From positions 53,777,459 to 53,841,458 of the forward strand of contig CM055060.1 in the NCBI GenBank assembly GCA_029204045.2: 64,000 nucleotides of DNA. Direction: 5' to 3'. This DNA comes from Tillandsia leiboldiana. Lineage: Eukaryota > Streptophyta > Magnoliopsida > Poales > Bromeliaceae. The position numbers and the translations under genes are program-made. Below are positions 1 to 12,141 of this stretch, piece after piece. The notes below the pieces were generated by a model that saw nothing but the letters and a program-made list of their open reading frames with translations, searched no databases and was not told the DNA's origin. Positions within the stretch are counted from its first letter, which is position 1. Every line of letters starts with the position of its first letter.

Positions 1-1081
<1,081 letters not shown>

Positions 1082-1108
1082 TATATATATATATATATAT
1101 ATATATAT

Positions 1109-1274
1109 GTTAATACTACTTGTACACTCCAAGTGGGGTGTATATCTTACATCCTATCCATCCAAGAATAGAGTTAATTTTACCGGTCATTTCGAAGTCA
1201 TCAGTGAGTAAGTCTCCACCCTTGAATGGAATGAAGTGTATAATCTATATCCCATTTGAAATCTATACGTAGCA
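1109..1274. repeat. Family B hairpin MITE, diverged copy
   Basis: A decayed relative of the intact element at 18491-18662. It shows 'aatactacttgtacac' at the left, a central 'catttcgaagtcatc' corresponding to the palindrome CACTTCGAAGTG, and 'acgtagcattac' at the right end. Order and spacing match the intact copy. Non-coding. Confidence 0.6.
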
Positions 1275-1284
1275 TTACTTTTAT

Positions 1285-2810
1285 ATATATATAAAATTCG
1301 ATGGTTTACGCAAAAAGTAAAAAACTTTGTAATTACAAAAACTATTATCTATACATCAAGTAGTTCAAAAAATCAACTATAAAAAAAAAACTCCTATTCA
1401 AGTTATAAAAATCAGCCTCTAAAATTTACATTCTATATGTATATTCTATATATCATATACTATATCGAATAACTATTTTTTAATCGTGAAACTTATGTTA
1501 TAGATTTCAAAAATGCCACACTTCATATTCTAAAGTTTTTTAAAAAATTAAATTTTATTAAGACGATTGAGTAAACATGAAACTAATTCTAAAATCTACA
1601 AGGTAAAATTTAAACTTATATTATAAATGTAGGGATATATATATAGAATTACTACATAGATTTTTATGGAGTTGTGGTATATATGCTTATAATATAAACA
1701 TGTGGTCCAGGCAATAACTTCTGTTTTAATCTCAGCTTGTTCTCTCTTCTCTTTCTCTCTCTTCTTTCGTGTACCGACTCTGCCCTGCCCTTCCCTGCAG
1801 GAGCTTTTTATACGAGTTCGTGAATGTGAACATCATAAAAGAATTTCTATTTTGAGTGTATTCTTTTCTCCTTTTAATTGCAAGGTGCAGGACGCTTGTG
1901 ATACTCCTGTCTGATTCCCACAGAGGCCAGGGGAGGAAGAAACAAGAATAATTAAATTATTGGTAAAAACGCATGGTATATATTTGCACTCATGCAATTA
2001 AAATTTCAAAATTTTACTTTTATAGTGTATAATATTTTTATTCGTTTGATTTGAGTTATTTATCGTTTATACTTTACTTTTAAAATTTAAATGCATCATT
2101 TATTATTACAAAATTAATTAATATATTTTATATAATTTTTATAATTATAAATTTATTAAAATAAGTAATTAAGTAGCTTAAAATTTAAAGTTAAAGTATT
2201 GTTGACTGATTCATTCAGATTAAATAAATTAAAAAATTAAATAATAAAATTTAAATTTTGAAAGGTTATATAACTATAGACTATATATTGTTCAAATAAG
2301 CTTTATATGTTTTTACTTAAAAAATTTGCTCCCTCCAAAAAGTAAAATCGCAACATTGAAACCTAAAAAAATGATAATTTATATAGTTTTAATTAAGTAG
2401 TACTAATTTTAAATAGGTATGTATACTTTGTTGAATATAAATATTTTAAAGGTTTTGGAGAACAATAATTATTTCATATACTTTTTGTTTGGATATATGG
2501 TATATACTGTTTTTTTTTTTACTTAGTTTCAAATAGTAAAATTCTATATTAATTAATATTACAACTCTTTTATATAAATGTCTCATCAATATTTAAAATT
2601 AAATAATAGAAATATATTTTTAGAATAATTACCATAATGTGTCGCTTTTTTAGCGACTACATATATATATATAACGACACTATAATAATTAAATATTAAT
2701 ATTTTTATTAATAATAATTTTTTAAAATTTTAAAAAAATTTAAAAAAATTATTATAGTATAATTTTACAGTGCTCGTCTTTCTTCAGTAAGTCGGGCACC
2801 GGAAAAAGCT
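1285..2810. other. AT-rich intergenic stretch, no gene recognised
   Basis: Mostly A/T-rich sequence with short runs of AAAAT and TTAAT. A less AT-rich island at 1700-1960 contains a pyrimidine tract ending in CCCTGCAG, which looks like a splice acceptor, followed by a short open frame. I could not match that frame to any protein family. Around 2635-2690 'gtgtcgctttttt' and 'aacgacact' recall ends of another small repeat, similar to 46880-46980. Confidence 0.5.
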
Positions 2811-2812
2811 GA

Positions 2813-2976
2813 GATCATGTGTACACCTTAAATAGGGTGTATATCTTACACCTATTCCATCGTGGGATGGATATTTTTTTACTTCTTATATCGATGTGAT
2901 GAGTGAAATTCACCCCATCCCAAAATAGAATGAGTGTAAGATGTACATCCCATTTGGGATGTACATCTAGCATTGC
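2813..2976. repeat. Family B hairpin MITE, diverged copy
   Basis: The ends 'catgtgtacacc' and 'gatgtacatctagcattgcc' and the central 'gatgtgatgagtgaaattc' line up with the intact family B copy. The orientation is the same as 18491-18662. The terminal hairpin (ACATCCCATTTGGGATGT) is still nearly perfect. Non-coding. Confidence 0.65.
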
Positions 2977-3363
2977 CTTACACCCTCCCCCGTCCCTCAT
3001 CTCGATATCTGTGTTGTTTTTGTGGCCACTGTTTTTCCCACTTTAACAAGAGCGCAAGTGGATCGCCGAGCGAGTCCAAAACCCAGAAGAATCTCTCCAA
3101 TACGACGACGTACGTGCACACCATTGTAGCAGTAGTAGTTCTCTGCACCTCGGATGAATCCATCACCACCGTTCATTTTGATCAATGATCTTCTACGATT
3201 TTCGTGGGCGCAAAATAGTAATTCTCACACCTCAAAGTACTGGGTAATGAATGTTTGGCCCCCGAGCGAGGCTTAGAATTAGTGGTGTGTTTCGAGATTG
3301 CGAGCATTCATGATATGATCCAAGTGAGATTGCGAGCTTTGATATCATGAAAGTGTGACTCTT
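2977..3363. other. Unassigned island of balanced base composition
   Basis: This stretch is less AT-rich than its surroundings and has short open frames on both strands (about 60-70 codons). None has a recognisable domain, start context or splice structure. It may be a gene fragment or part of an unrecognised element. It ends where the copia target duplication begins. Confidence 0.3.
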
Positions 3364-3368
3364 TTATC

Positions 3369-3637
3369 TGTGCAACTAACTAGAAAAAATAATAATGATA
3401 ATAATAACTAATAGAGAAGAAAAAATTATTTAAAGATGCTGCTTAATCATGCATATATCTCAATGCCTCTACAAATTTATAGAGTTTGAACTTAATTATA
3501 TAGATAAGTATATATAATCTATTTTTATTCAAAAAATTTAAACAAACTTAATTAATAATAAAAATTATTTATGAGATCATAAGAATAAATTTTAATAAAT
3601 GGTAAAATTTAAAATAATAAAATTTATCCTTCCAACA
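3369..3637 (-). repeat. 3' LTR of the copia element
   Basis: 269 bp. On the minus strand it starts TGTTGGAAGGATAAATTTTA, as the 5' LTR does, and ends in a TAGTTGCACA-type CA terminus. It is clearly homologous to 9452-9686 but diverged by many substitutions and indels, so the insertion is old. The expected polypurine tract just upstream is degenerate. Confidence 0.85.
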
Positions 3638-4466
3638 TTCCTATAGACTTGATTCTTTTTCGCTAGTAATTCCAAATCGAGTTTTCATCTTACAAAATTG
3701 TTAGATGGGCTTCGTGAAAATAATAGCAACTTAATCACCGGACTTTACGCGTTCCAGTTGAATCTCCATCTTCTATCTTCTTTACTTGATCTTGCATGAA
3801 GTGAAACATCACATCAATATACTTGCTTCACTTATGGTAGATCGAATGATTATTCGCCTGGGTAATGATTGATTTGTTATCAACATTGTAGTAACAACAT
3901 CTTGAGAATATTGAATCTTCTTCAAAAGCTTTCAAACCCACACGGCATGACACGCGCACACTGCCGCTACCACATATTTTGCTTCACATGTCGAAAGAGC
4001 AACGATCGGTTATTTTTTCGAATGCTAAATAATTACTGTGTCGTCCATGTAAAATAGAAAACTAATTGTGCTCTTCTAATCATTTAAATTACTATCCCAA
4101 TCATTGTCGGAATAACCAACAAGGCATAATTCGTCAGAAAATGAATATAAGTCATGGATTGATGTACTTTTATTATAGTGTAGTATTCTTTTTGCCGCCT
4201 TCCAATGAGTTGATTCTGGCTCGTCCATAAATCGGCTTATTAACCTAACACCATACATAATATCTGATTTTGTATAAGTCAAATATCTTTAGCTTTTGAC
4301 TAGACTCTTAAATTGCGTGGAGTCGATCATCTTGCCTTCATTATTTTTTGAAAGTCTAATTTCACACTCCACCGGTGTGCGGACGAGATTACAATCATTC
4401 ATCTTAAATTTATTTTAAAATTTTTTCGCAGTCTTTTTGTGTGATAAAGATGCCCTCATTGCTTTG

Positions 4467-5437
4467 TGTTGGTGGCCGAAATGCGCTGCTGACCATTGAC
4501 TGGGCACGGTCCGTGATCAGCCTCCGAATTGACCCTCTGAGTGTGATGTGCCGCGTGCCAAACAATTGGGTCGAGAAGGGATCTGCTCGGCCGGGTTCTT
4601 CTCAATCAAACTCTCGAAAGAGCTCGGCCTAGATGAGTCGAACCAGAATTTGGAGACAGGAATTGACACGGCCTAGATGGTTGATTGAAAATTGTATTGC
4701 TCAATAAAAGGTTACAGGGAGGGAGCGATTACAATTAAGACGACTCCTAGAAAAAGTTGTATATGCAGGTATGAAATGTTAGCTAGGAAAGCAGTAAAGA
4801 AAAGCTGTAAATTTACTCTAGAAAAGTTGTAAGAAAAACAAAAAATGTTGATATGAAAGTCTAGTCTAAGAAAAGCAATAGATGCAGGAATTGAATGTAT
4901 TAAAAAGTAGGGGTGGTCACTGGCTTACGAGATTGTAGAACCCCCTTTTCTTCGACGGTTCGATTATTTATACTTGCTCGAACCAAATGTATAATCGCTG
5001 TTTTGGATAATCGGCGTAACTTAAGGGGAATCATCGCGTATTCCTCAACTACTTCCTTTTAAGTTGATTCTCCTCGGTTGGATAGTAGTCTTTTCCCATC
5101 TACGCTCATTCCCAAGAGGAGCGATCCTCGGCACTTTCCGATGCTGGGCGCTGCTTGCTATTCCAGAGTCAGTTACGTGATTCGCGCTCCGAATCCCATA
5201 CCTTTCATTTTTCAGGATCTTTCCTTTTACGGCTCGAATAGCCGATAGTTGTTCCTAGCTTCGCATCTCGTTATCATTCGGTCAAGGCGGTCTGATAGCC
5301 TGCCTTAAGCCGAAGTCGGTCTTGGCTAAGACACGAGCACATTTTCATCAGCCATTTCTCCTATCGGCTGATCATTTTCGGTCGATGGTGGGCACCGCGT
5401 GTCACTCCCTAACTTGGCGACATTTTTGACCTCAACA
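4467..5437. mobile_element. Solo LTR inserted in the copia RT region
   Basis: 971 bp, starting TGTTGGTGGCC and ending CCTCAACA on the plus strand. It is flanked by CTTTG direct repeats (4462-4466 and 5438-5442). The copia RT frame is contiguous across the empty site. No internal region, primer-binding site or second LTR is present, so this is a solo LTR left by LTR-LTR recombination. A second copy of the same LTR family lies at 47307-48233. The parent retrotransposon is not in the window, so its clade is unknown. Confidence 0.9.
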
Positions 5438-8075
5438 CTTTGTTTTACTTTAATTCCGAAAAAATAAGACATAAGTCCAAAATATGTCATCTTAAATTCA
5501 GATGTCATGATCCTTTTAAATTCTTCAAACATAAAAAGATTATTTTCTGAAAAAAATAAGATCATTTACATATAAAGAAATGAGTAATATATCTCCATTC
5601 TCGTTTATTTTTATGTAAAGGAAACTTTCGTATGGCTATCGAATATAACTATTTTGCTTAAAATAGGCCTCAATACGTATGTTTCATATCTTGATTACTT
5701 GCTTTAGCTCGTATAAAGTCTTTTTCAATGTGTAAACTTTTAATTCATACCCTCTTTTAATGTATCTCAATAGTTGTTCTACATAAACATCTTCATTAAT
5801 GTAACCATTTAAAAAATATAGATTTCACATCCATTTAATAAATCAACAATTTATTTTGTGATGCAATTAAAATAAATATTCGAATAGTTTCTAAACGAAT
5901 AATAGGAACAAATACCTCCTCATAGTCGATACCGGCATTTTGTTTGTACTATTTTGTTACCAATCTTGCTTTGTACTTCTCCATCATGTCTTGTGCATTC
6001 TTCTTTGCTCGGTACACCTATTTTATTCTCATAGCCTTTTGTAACGTGGGAAGTGTAGCCAACTCCTATGTATTATTCTTTTTAATAGCTTCAATCTCAT
6101 TATCCATGACACTCTTTCATTTTTCTTCGCAGACGGCTTTTTTGAACTCTAAAGGTTCACAGTCAATAAGGAGATAAATAAGATGTGACTTATTTGTTAC
6201 CTCATAAAGTTCACTTAAGTTTTTTATCTTTCGTGGACTTGGACTATCATATGAGAATGATTTCGACGAACTAGAAATTGTCGGCGACGATGGTGGTAAT
6301 GATACTGGTAAAGATTCTTTAAGCTCCAATTTAACTGGCTTTTCTTCTTAAATTTCATGATATCATTCTTCCAGTCCCATAAGCTTTCTTTATTGAACTC
6401 CGCATCTCTACTTATGACAATTTTGAAATTGTTAGGATTAAAAAATTTATAAGCCTTGGATTTAAAGTTGTACCCGATGAAAATCAGTTTTGAACTTTTG
6501 TCATTTAATTTTCTCCTTTGTTGTTTGGGAACGAGTACATATGCAAACGTTTCCGAACACCTTCATATGTGAGATATCAAGCCTTCTTCTAGTCTAGATT
6601 TCTTGTGTGTCTTATTTTTCAGACTCGCAGTAGGGCACTGATTTAAAATATAAATGGCACAAGCTACCACCTCAGCCTAAAACTCTTTCGAAAGGTTTTT
6701 TTTCTTGAGCATACTCCGCACCACATTGAGAATAGTATATTGTTCTTTCTCTCCACGACATCGTTTTGTTGAGGAGCGTACGTCGTCGTTAGTTGATGTC
6801 GGATGTTGTGCTCTTCACAAAAATCTTCAAAGGCGTTGGAAGTCAACTCGCCGCCCTGATCTGAATGAACAACTTTAATAGAATGTTCACTTTCATTTTT
6901 TACGATTGCCTTAAATTTTTTGAACATGCTGAAAACTTCTGTCTTCTCCTTAAAAAAATACACAAAAAATTTTCTTGTAAAATCGTTAATAAAGATAAGA
7001 AAATAACAATGCTTACCAAATGATACGGGAGTGATCGGTCCGCATACATCAGTGCGAATTAGTTAAAGTGACTTTCTTACTCTGTATTTGACTTTTTTTG
7101 GAAAACTTTTTCTAGACTGCTTAGTAAGAATGCAACCTTCACACAGCTGATCTAAATGATCAATAAAAAATAAACCACGCACCATCTTGTTGTTTGATAA
7201 AATATTAAGATCTCTAAAATTAAGATATCCAAACCTCAAATGCCAAATCCATGATATATCTTTCATAAAAGTTTTTTAAATAACTTGCTGAATAAATTTT
7301 GATATCAAGAATAAACATTCTGTTTTTCATCATCTTAACTTGCGCAATTAGGTCATTAGCATCAATTCTTACATAGAGCTTTTTATCTTTCGAGTGAATA
7401 TCATAATCATTTTCAAGTAATTATCCTAAACTCAAAATATTATTTTTCATATCCAACACATAATAAATATCGAAAATAAACTGATGACTATTATCTTTGA
7501 GGCAGATTAATATTCTATATGTACCTTTAATTGAAATTTTTGAAGAATCGTCGAAATAGATATCGCACCTCACCGACTTATCCAACTCCACGAATATAAT
7601 TTTGTATCCAGACATATGAATGCTTGTTCCAGTATACAAATACCACCTTTCGTACTTATCATTTTCATCTTCCTTATATACTAGTAATAAAAGAGGATCA
7701 TCTTCTTCTTTTGTTTTAATAAGATTAACTTTCTCATCAATTTAATTATTTTTAAAATAACAATTAGATGCATATTGATCATATTTTTTACAAATATAGC
7801 AACAAGCATTGGGTCGGTAGCTCTGTCCTCTTAATTCTTTTATTTTATCTCCACCGTTTTGATTTTTTCTTTCACCTCATCCTCGACCTCCTCGTCCACA
7901 GCCATGGCCACACCCGTAGCTTCTACCGCGACCTTGGTCTTGATCTTGACCACGATCTGCTGAATATCTGTCGACTTTCGATCCTTCCATACTCTCTTTC
8001 ATCAAAATCTTTGTCTTAAAGGCTTATTATAAATTTCCTTCATTTTTTTTGTTCATCTGTTGTTCATAAACTTAC

Positions 8076-8829
8076 TGTTGGAATTAAAGGGCAACGGAAA
8101 CTTACAAACTGGATAGCCAACGTATCTAGAAACCAAAAGCCGGATCGGGTAGCTTGTTTTACTAGCCTTCTTGGATCATCCTTGTCTTGATAATTCTTAA
8201 CTCTCCATGAATTTTCTGGTTATCGGATCCAATTTCCTGATTATCGGATCGGATGCGAAGAGGGATATCAGAGTCCTCTTCTATGTCCAGACTCCAAAAC
8301 CTCTATGTCCACACTCCAAAACCTAGCCCTCTTCTATGTCCATACTCCAAATCCTCTATGCATGTCCACACTCCAAAATCCTCTATGCATGTCCACACTC
8401 CAAAACCCCATACTCCAAATCCTCTATGCATGTCCACACTCCAAAACCCCAGAAACAAAGGTGGAAACCCAGGACGTAGAGAGAGAATAAGGAAGAAGAA
8501 AATTTCTTTTTCTTCTTGTGTATCGTATGTTGTATTATCCACCGTATAAGCGAAGGGGTTCTATTTATAACTATTAGGACCCTTTAGGATATTCTCTTTC
8601 TTTCCTAGAGATAAACAGAACATCGGTTAGGATATGGGTTAAGATATGTTTCTTAACCAATAAGAAATATATCCTTATCTTTAACCTATAAGAATAAATT
8701 CTATCCTTATGCTTAACATATAAGAATAAAATTCGATCTTAGTTTTAACACAAAAGGATAAATCTTAATCCACATCTCATATGGATTGAGTCAAAATAGA
8801 ACCGGCCAATGTGGACACACCACATGGCA
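8076..8829. mobile_element. 754-bp insertion with an 8-bp target repeat in copia gag
   Basis: The insert begins TGTTGGAATTAAAGGG and ends CCACATGGCA. AAACTTAC lies immediately outside both ends (8068-8075 and 8830-8837). Copia gag resumes in register across it. TG...CA ends suggest a solo LTR, but an 8-bp duplication is unusual for LTR elements and more like hAT elements. If the right end is extended by AAA, the duplication becomes the LTR-typical 5 bp (CTTAC). It contains a degenerate tandem repeat (8280-8451, unit about 22-33 bp built on 'tgtccacactccaaaa') and a TATA-like stretch near 8560-8570. Non-coding. Confidence 0.75.
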
Positions 8830-9437
8830 AAACTTACAATGAGCCCAAGAGTTGATCTACCGTCAATGCATCTAGATTTTTTTCTTCTTTGATTACTGCA
8901 ACCACATATACAAATTTTTTATTTAATGAACGAAGATTTATTTTTAACTACTTGTACCTCTTCTAATTTCTCGATGTTTCGTCGTATTTCATCCACCATA
9001 ACTAGAACTCTTGCCACATAATCGGATATGGTCTCTGAATCCGCCATCTTCAGACCTCTTAGAATTTGTAAGCAAACTCTTTTCACCTTCTGTTTTCTTT
9101 TATAGATGTTTGCAAGAATCCCCCATACTCGTTTAGAGGTGGTAGCAGTCGAAACTTTTTCAAAGTGGGACTCATCTAAGCCCTAATAGATGATGAAGTG
9201 GGTCTTTTGATCCTTCTTTCTTAACTCTTTATAGTCGTAAGTTGATTTGCCTAAAGTGCATCTTCGTCTAGAGGCTCTACATAGCCTTTAGTAACCACCT
9301 CCTAGCGATTTTGAGACCCAAATAAAACTTTCATTTGTATGCTCTAGTTGTTATAGTTTTGCTTCATTAGGCGAGAAATTTAAAGTTGAATACCGTTTGA
9401 CGTCTTGTTGAATGAGGTTTCGATTTTATGCATGTGA

Positions 9438-9448
9438 CTCTAGTATCA
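9438..9448 (-). other. Degenerate primer-binding site of the copia element
   Basis: Four bases inside the 5' LTR on the minus strand the sequence reads TGATACTAGAG. It resembles the initiator-Met tRNA primer site TGGTATCAGAGC used by most plant LTR elements, with several mismatches. Position and orientation fit. Confidence 0.6.
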
Positions 9449-9451
9449 TTT

Positions 9452-9686
9452 TGTTGCAATAAATTAGAAGAGAAAAAAATAAAACATATAACTTATTTAG
9501 AGGATAATTAATTGTGCTTAATCATAAATATATTCGAATACCTCTATTTATGGCGCTTAAACATATATAAATAAATATAATTTATTCTTATTCAAAATTT
9601 TCTAACTTGATTAATATTAAAAACTATCTATGAATAAATTTTAACAAATGATAAAATTTAAAATAATAAAATTTATCCTTCCAACA
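9452..9686 (-). repeat. 5' LTR of the copia element
   Basis: 235 bp, homologous to 3369-3637. On the minus strand it starts TGTTGGAAGGATAAATTTTA and ends TTATTGCAACA. Outside lies TTATC, one half of the target duplication. It is diverged from its partner. Confidence 0.85.
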
Positions 9687-9691
9687 TTATC

Positions 9692-10110
9692 TCCCACTCA
9701 TCTGTTGCGATTTGCTAAGATATGAATACACATGGAGCTACACAAATCATAAAAGTTAAAATTATTAAATATAAGATATTAAAAACAAAAATTAAATTAT
9801 AAAACTTTTTTAAAATATATAGATATAACTCTAAAAAGTTTAATTTTTTAAATTTATTTCTCAAAAAGTTGTTACAGTTTATAATAATATACCCATTTCA
9901 AAGATATCCGTATTGTCCGTAAAAAAAATTATAGTTAGCTATATATATATAAAATACTTAATTTTAATTCATGAACAAGATAAAATATTAAATTCCTATT
10001 AACTACTAAACGCTATTGATTTAGAGAAGTGAGTTTATATGGTGGCAAAATGGATGAAGCAACGAAACCAAAGATTCTGTGCCTAGGACCGGTTTTTTTT
10101 GTTACCGGAC
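9692..10110. other. AT-rich intergenic stretch
   Basis: No gene or named repeat recognised. The sequence is A/T-rich up to an assembly gap of ten N. Confidence 0.5.
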
Positions 10111-10120
10111 NNNNNNNNNN
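10111..10120. other. Assembly gap (10 N)
   Basis: Ten consecutive N. The sequence right of the gap starts inside a family A fold-back repeat, so its left end and probably a microsatellite are missing. Confidence 1.
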
Positions 10121-10716
<596 letters not shown>

Positions 10717-11230
10717 CTCTCTAGATAGAGAGATGTGAAAAACACAAAATGTGCTAACTCTTTCCAAAATGAAAATTGACAAGAAAATTTAATTGGATCC
10801 TAAATAATTAAGCACTATTTATTTTTATGTTTTACAAACAATATGCTTACTATCTCATTGATATAATTTCCATTGATATACTATTTTAAAATTTTCGAAC
10901 AAACATATATACAAATATTACTGTTACATTAGGCTTAATTAAATCATCAAATAGTTAATATGTCCTCTGCTATTAAAATCCTATTATCATCTTCTTAAAT
11001 GAGTAATATTACAAACATTTGACAAATTAATTAGTAAAATATATGTCGGCGATGCAATTCAAAAACAACTGTGTAGTTAAAAAATTCTCAGGTAAATTAC
11101 GAATCTGCATAATTGATGGCCATAAAATTTATATTTAAAGATTTAAAATTTTTGCAGAGAAGTTGTAGGGGAGCAGGAAAACAAGAGGAAAAATAATGCA
11201 TTCATTGCGATAAAATACTACTGTACCATC
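10717..11230. other. AT-rich 5' flank of the HEC gene
   Basis: No coding region seen. This is the presumed distal promoter of the bHLH gene starting at 11413. I recognise no well-supported cis-element except the TATA box just downstream. Confidence 0.5.
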
Positions 11231-11235
11231 CATCT

Positions 11236-11243
11236 TATAAATA
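11236..11243 (+). promoter_or_regulatory. TATA box of the HEC-like gene
   Basis: TATAAATA lies 170 bp upstream of the ATG at 11413. Transcription would start near 11270, giving a 5' UTR of about 140 nt. The A/T-rich background makes chance TATA motifs common, so this is an inference from position and perfect consensus. Confidence 0.6.
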
Positions 11244-11412
11244 GCCTCTGCGATCATGACAGAATTAGATAGGCACAGAGCTAGATAACGTCTATAGCCA
11301 ACAGATCTATTCTTTTTCCTTTTATTACTATTTTTTTTTTTTTTTTCTGAGTATCTATCTCCTGCTGCACCATCCCTTCCCATCCCCCGCGGCTCGATCA
11401 GTGTTCGCTTCA

Positions 11413-12141
11413 ATGGACGTAGACTTCTTTAATTCCTCCCCAGAGGCCCAGATGGAGTTGATGAACATGATGGTGCAGATGGAGAGAGTGACCTCCCTCT
11501 CTCAGCAACCCATAGGCGAGTTCCCTGATCAGTTCCCCGCAACTCCACTTCCCCACTCTTCTCCGTCAATTAATCTACGCGGTCCCCAGACGACGACTCC
11601 TCTATCTTTCCAGTACTGTGCGGCTGCGGAGGAGCAGTTTGTGACGCAACCCGTGTCGGCGTTCATGAAGCCCGCCGCGGCGGCGTCGGCGTCGGCGGCG
11701 ATGCGGGAGATGATTTTCCGCATCGCGGCGATGCAGCCGATCCACATCGACCCGGAGTCGGTCAAGCCGGCGAAGCGGCGGAACGTGAGGATATCGAAGG
11801 ACCCGCAGAGCGTGGCCGCGAGGCTGCGGAGGGAGAGGATAAGCGAGCGGATTCGGATACTGCAGCGGCTCGTCCCCGGCGGGATGAGGATGGACACCGC
11901 GTCGATGCTCGACGAGGCGATACACTACGTCAAGTTCTTGAAGACCCAGGTGCAGTCGCTGGAGCGGGCCGCGGAGGCGGCGGCGGCGGCGGCCGCGGCG
12001 CAGAGCGCGAACATCGTCGACGGGTCGTCGGCGACGACGACGACGACATCTTCGGCCCCCATCGCCTTCTCCGTGAGCGGCAGTAGTTACCCTCAGTGGA
12101 TGTTGGATCAGGTATTTGTTAGTAGTAACCGTTCGTGCTGA
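11413..12141 (+). CDS. HEC: HECATE-type bHLH transcription factor
   Basis: 242 residues, single exon, as usual for HECATE genes. The N-terminus MDVDFFNSSPEAQMELM matches the family start. The frame extends to a GTG at 11401, but the ATG at 11413 is the sensible start. A conserved segment leads into the bHLH at about residues 130-182 (DPQSVAAR, ISERIRILQRLVPGG, MDTASMLDEAIHYVKFLK). It is subgroup VIIIb (HEC/INDEHISCENT): the basic-region Glu that reads the E-box is Ala (A136), typical of this group. A usual His in the basic region (ARHRRER in the Arabidopsis HECs as I recall them) is Leu here (L138). A poly-Ala stretch follows the second helix, then a Thr/Ser-rich tail. Family members heterodimerise with SPATULA-type bHLHs and act in carpel, stigma and meristem development. 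That role is inherited from the family, not shown here. GC content is high against AT-rich flanks, as in grasses and other monocots. Which HEC paralogue it is cannot be told. Confidence 0.95.
   Translation: MDVDFFNSSPEAQMELMNMMVQMERVTSLSQQPIGEFPDQFPATPLPHSSPSINLRGPQTTTPLSFQYCAAAEEQFVTQPVSAFMKPAAAASASAAMREMIFRIAAMQPIHIDPESVKPAKRRNVRISKDPQSVAARLRRERISERIRILQRLVPGGMRMDTASMLDEAIHYVKFLKTQVQSLERAAEAAAAAAAAQSANIVDGSSATTTTTSSAPIAFSVSGSSYPQWMLDQVFVSSNRSC

Larger units (their letters stand above)
3730..9420 (-). pseudogene. Broken copia gag-pol
   Basis: Read right to left, these pieces are recognisable. Gag (UBN2-like) spans about 8838-9410 and has many stops. A zinc knuckle lies at 7760-7801, with the His of CCHC replaced by Gln. 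The protease/linker region is at 7421-7639. GAG-pre-integrase is at 7063-7266 (WHLRFGYLNF, CEGC). The integrase core at 6664-6963 has HSDQGGE and VVERKN. The integrase-RT linker is at 6117-6480 and RT at about 4310-5950. RNase H is at about 3730-4282 (SDIMYGVRLISRFM). The RT box that should read YVDD is YVND at 5561-5572, so a catalytic Asp is lost. The RT phrase interrupted by the solo LTR becomes continuous when the insertion and one duplication are removed. No functional product is expected. Confidence 0.88.
3369..9686 (-). mobile_element. Ty1/copia LTR retrotransposon, full length but degenerate, with two nested insertions
   Basis: A complete insertion unit on the minus strand. The LTRs are 9452-9686 (5') and 3369-3637 (3'), both with TG...CA ends. 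TTATC occurs immediately outside each end (3364-3368 and 9687-9691), which is a 5-bp target duplication. Internal order on the minus strand is gag, zinc knuckle, protease region, GAG-pre-integrase, integrase, RT and RNase H, as expected for copia. Two later insertions interrupt it: a solo LTR at 4467-5437 and a 754-bp element at 8076-8829. Removing both and their duplications leaves about 4.58 kb, a normal copia length. Many stops and frameshifts show that it is dead. Confidence 0.92.

Noticed and set aside
8280..8451. Regularly spaced repeats resembling a CRISPR-like array
   Set aside because: Units vary in length and sequence, spacers are not unique, and the context is a plant retroelement insertion. 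It is a degenerate minisatellite.
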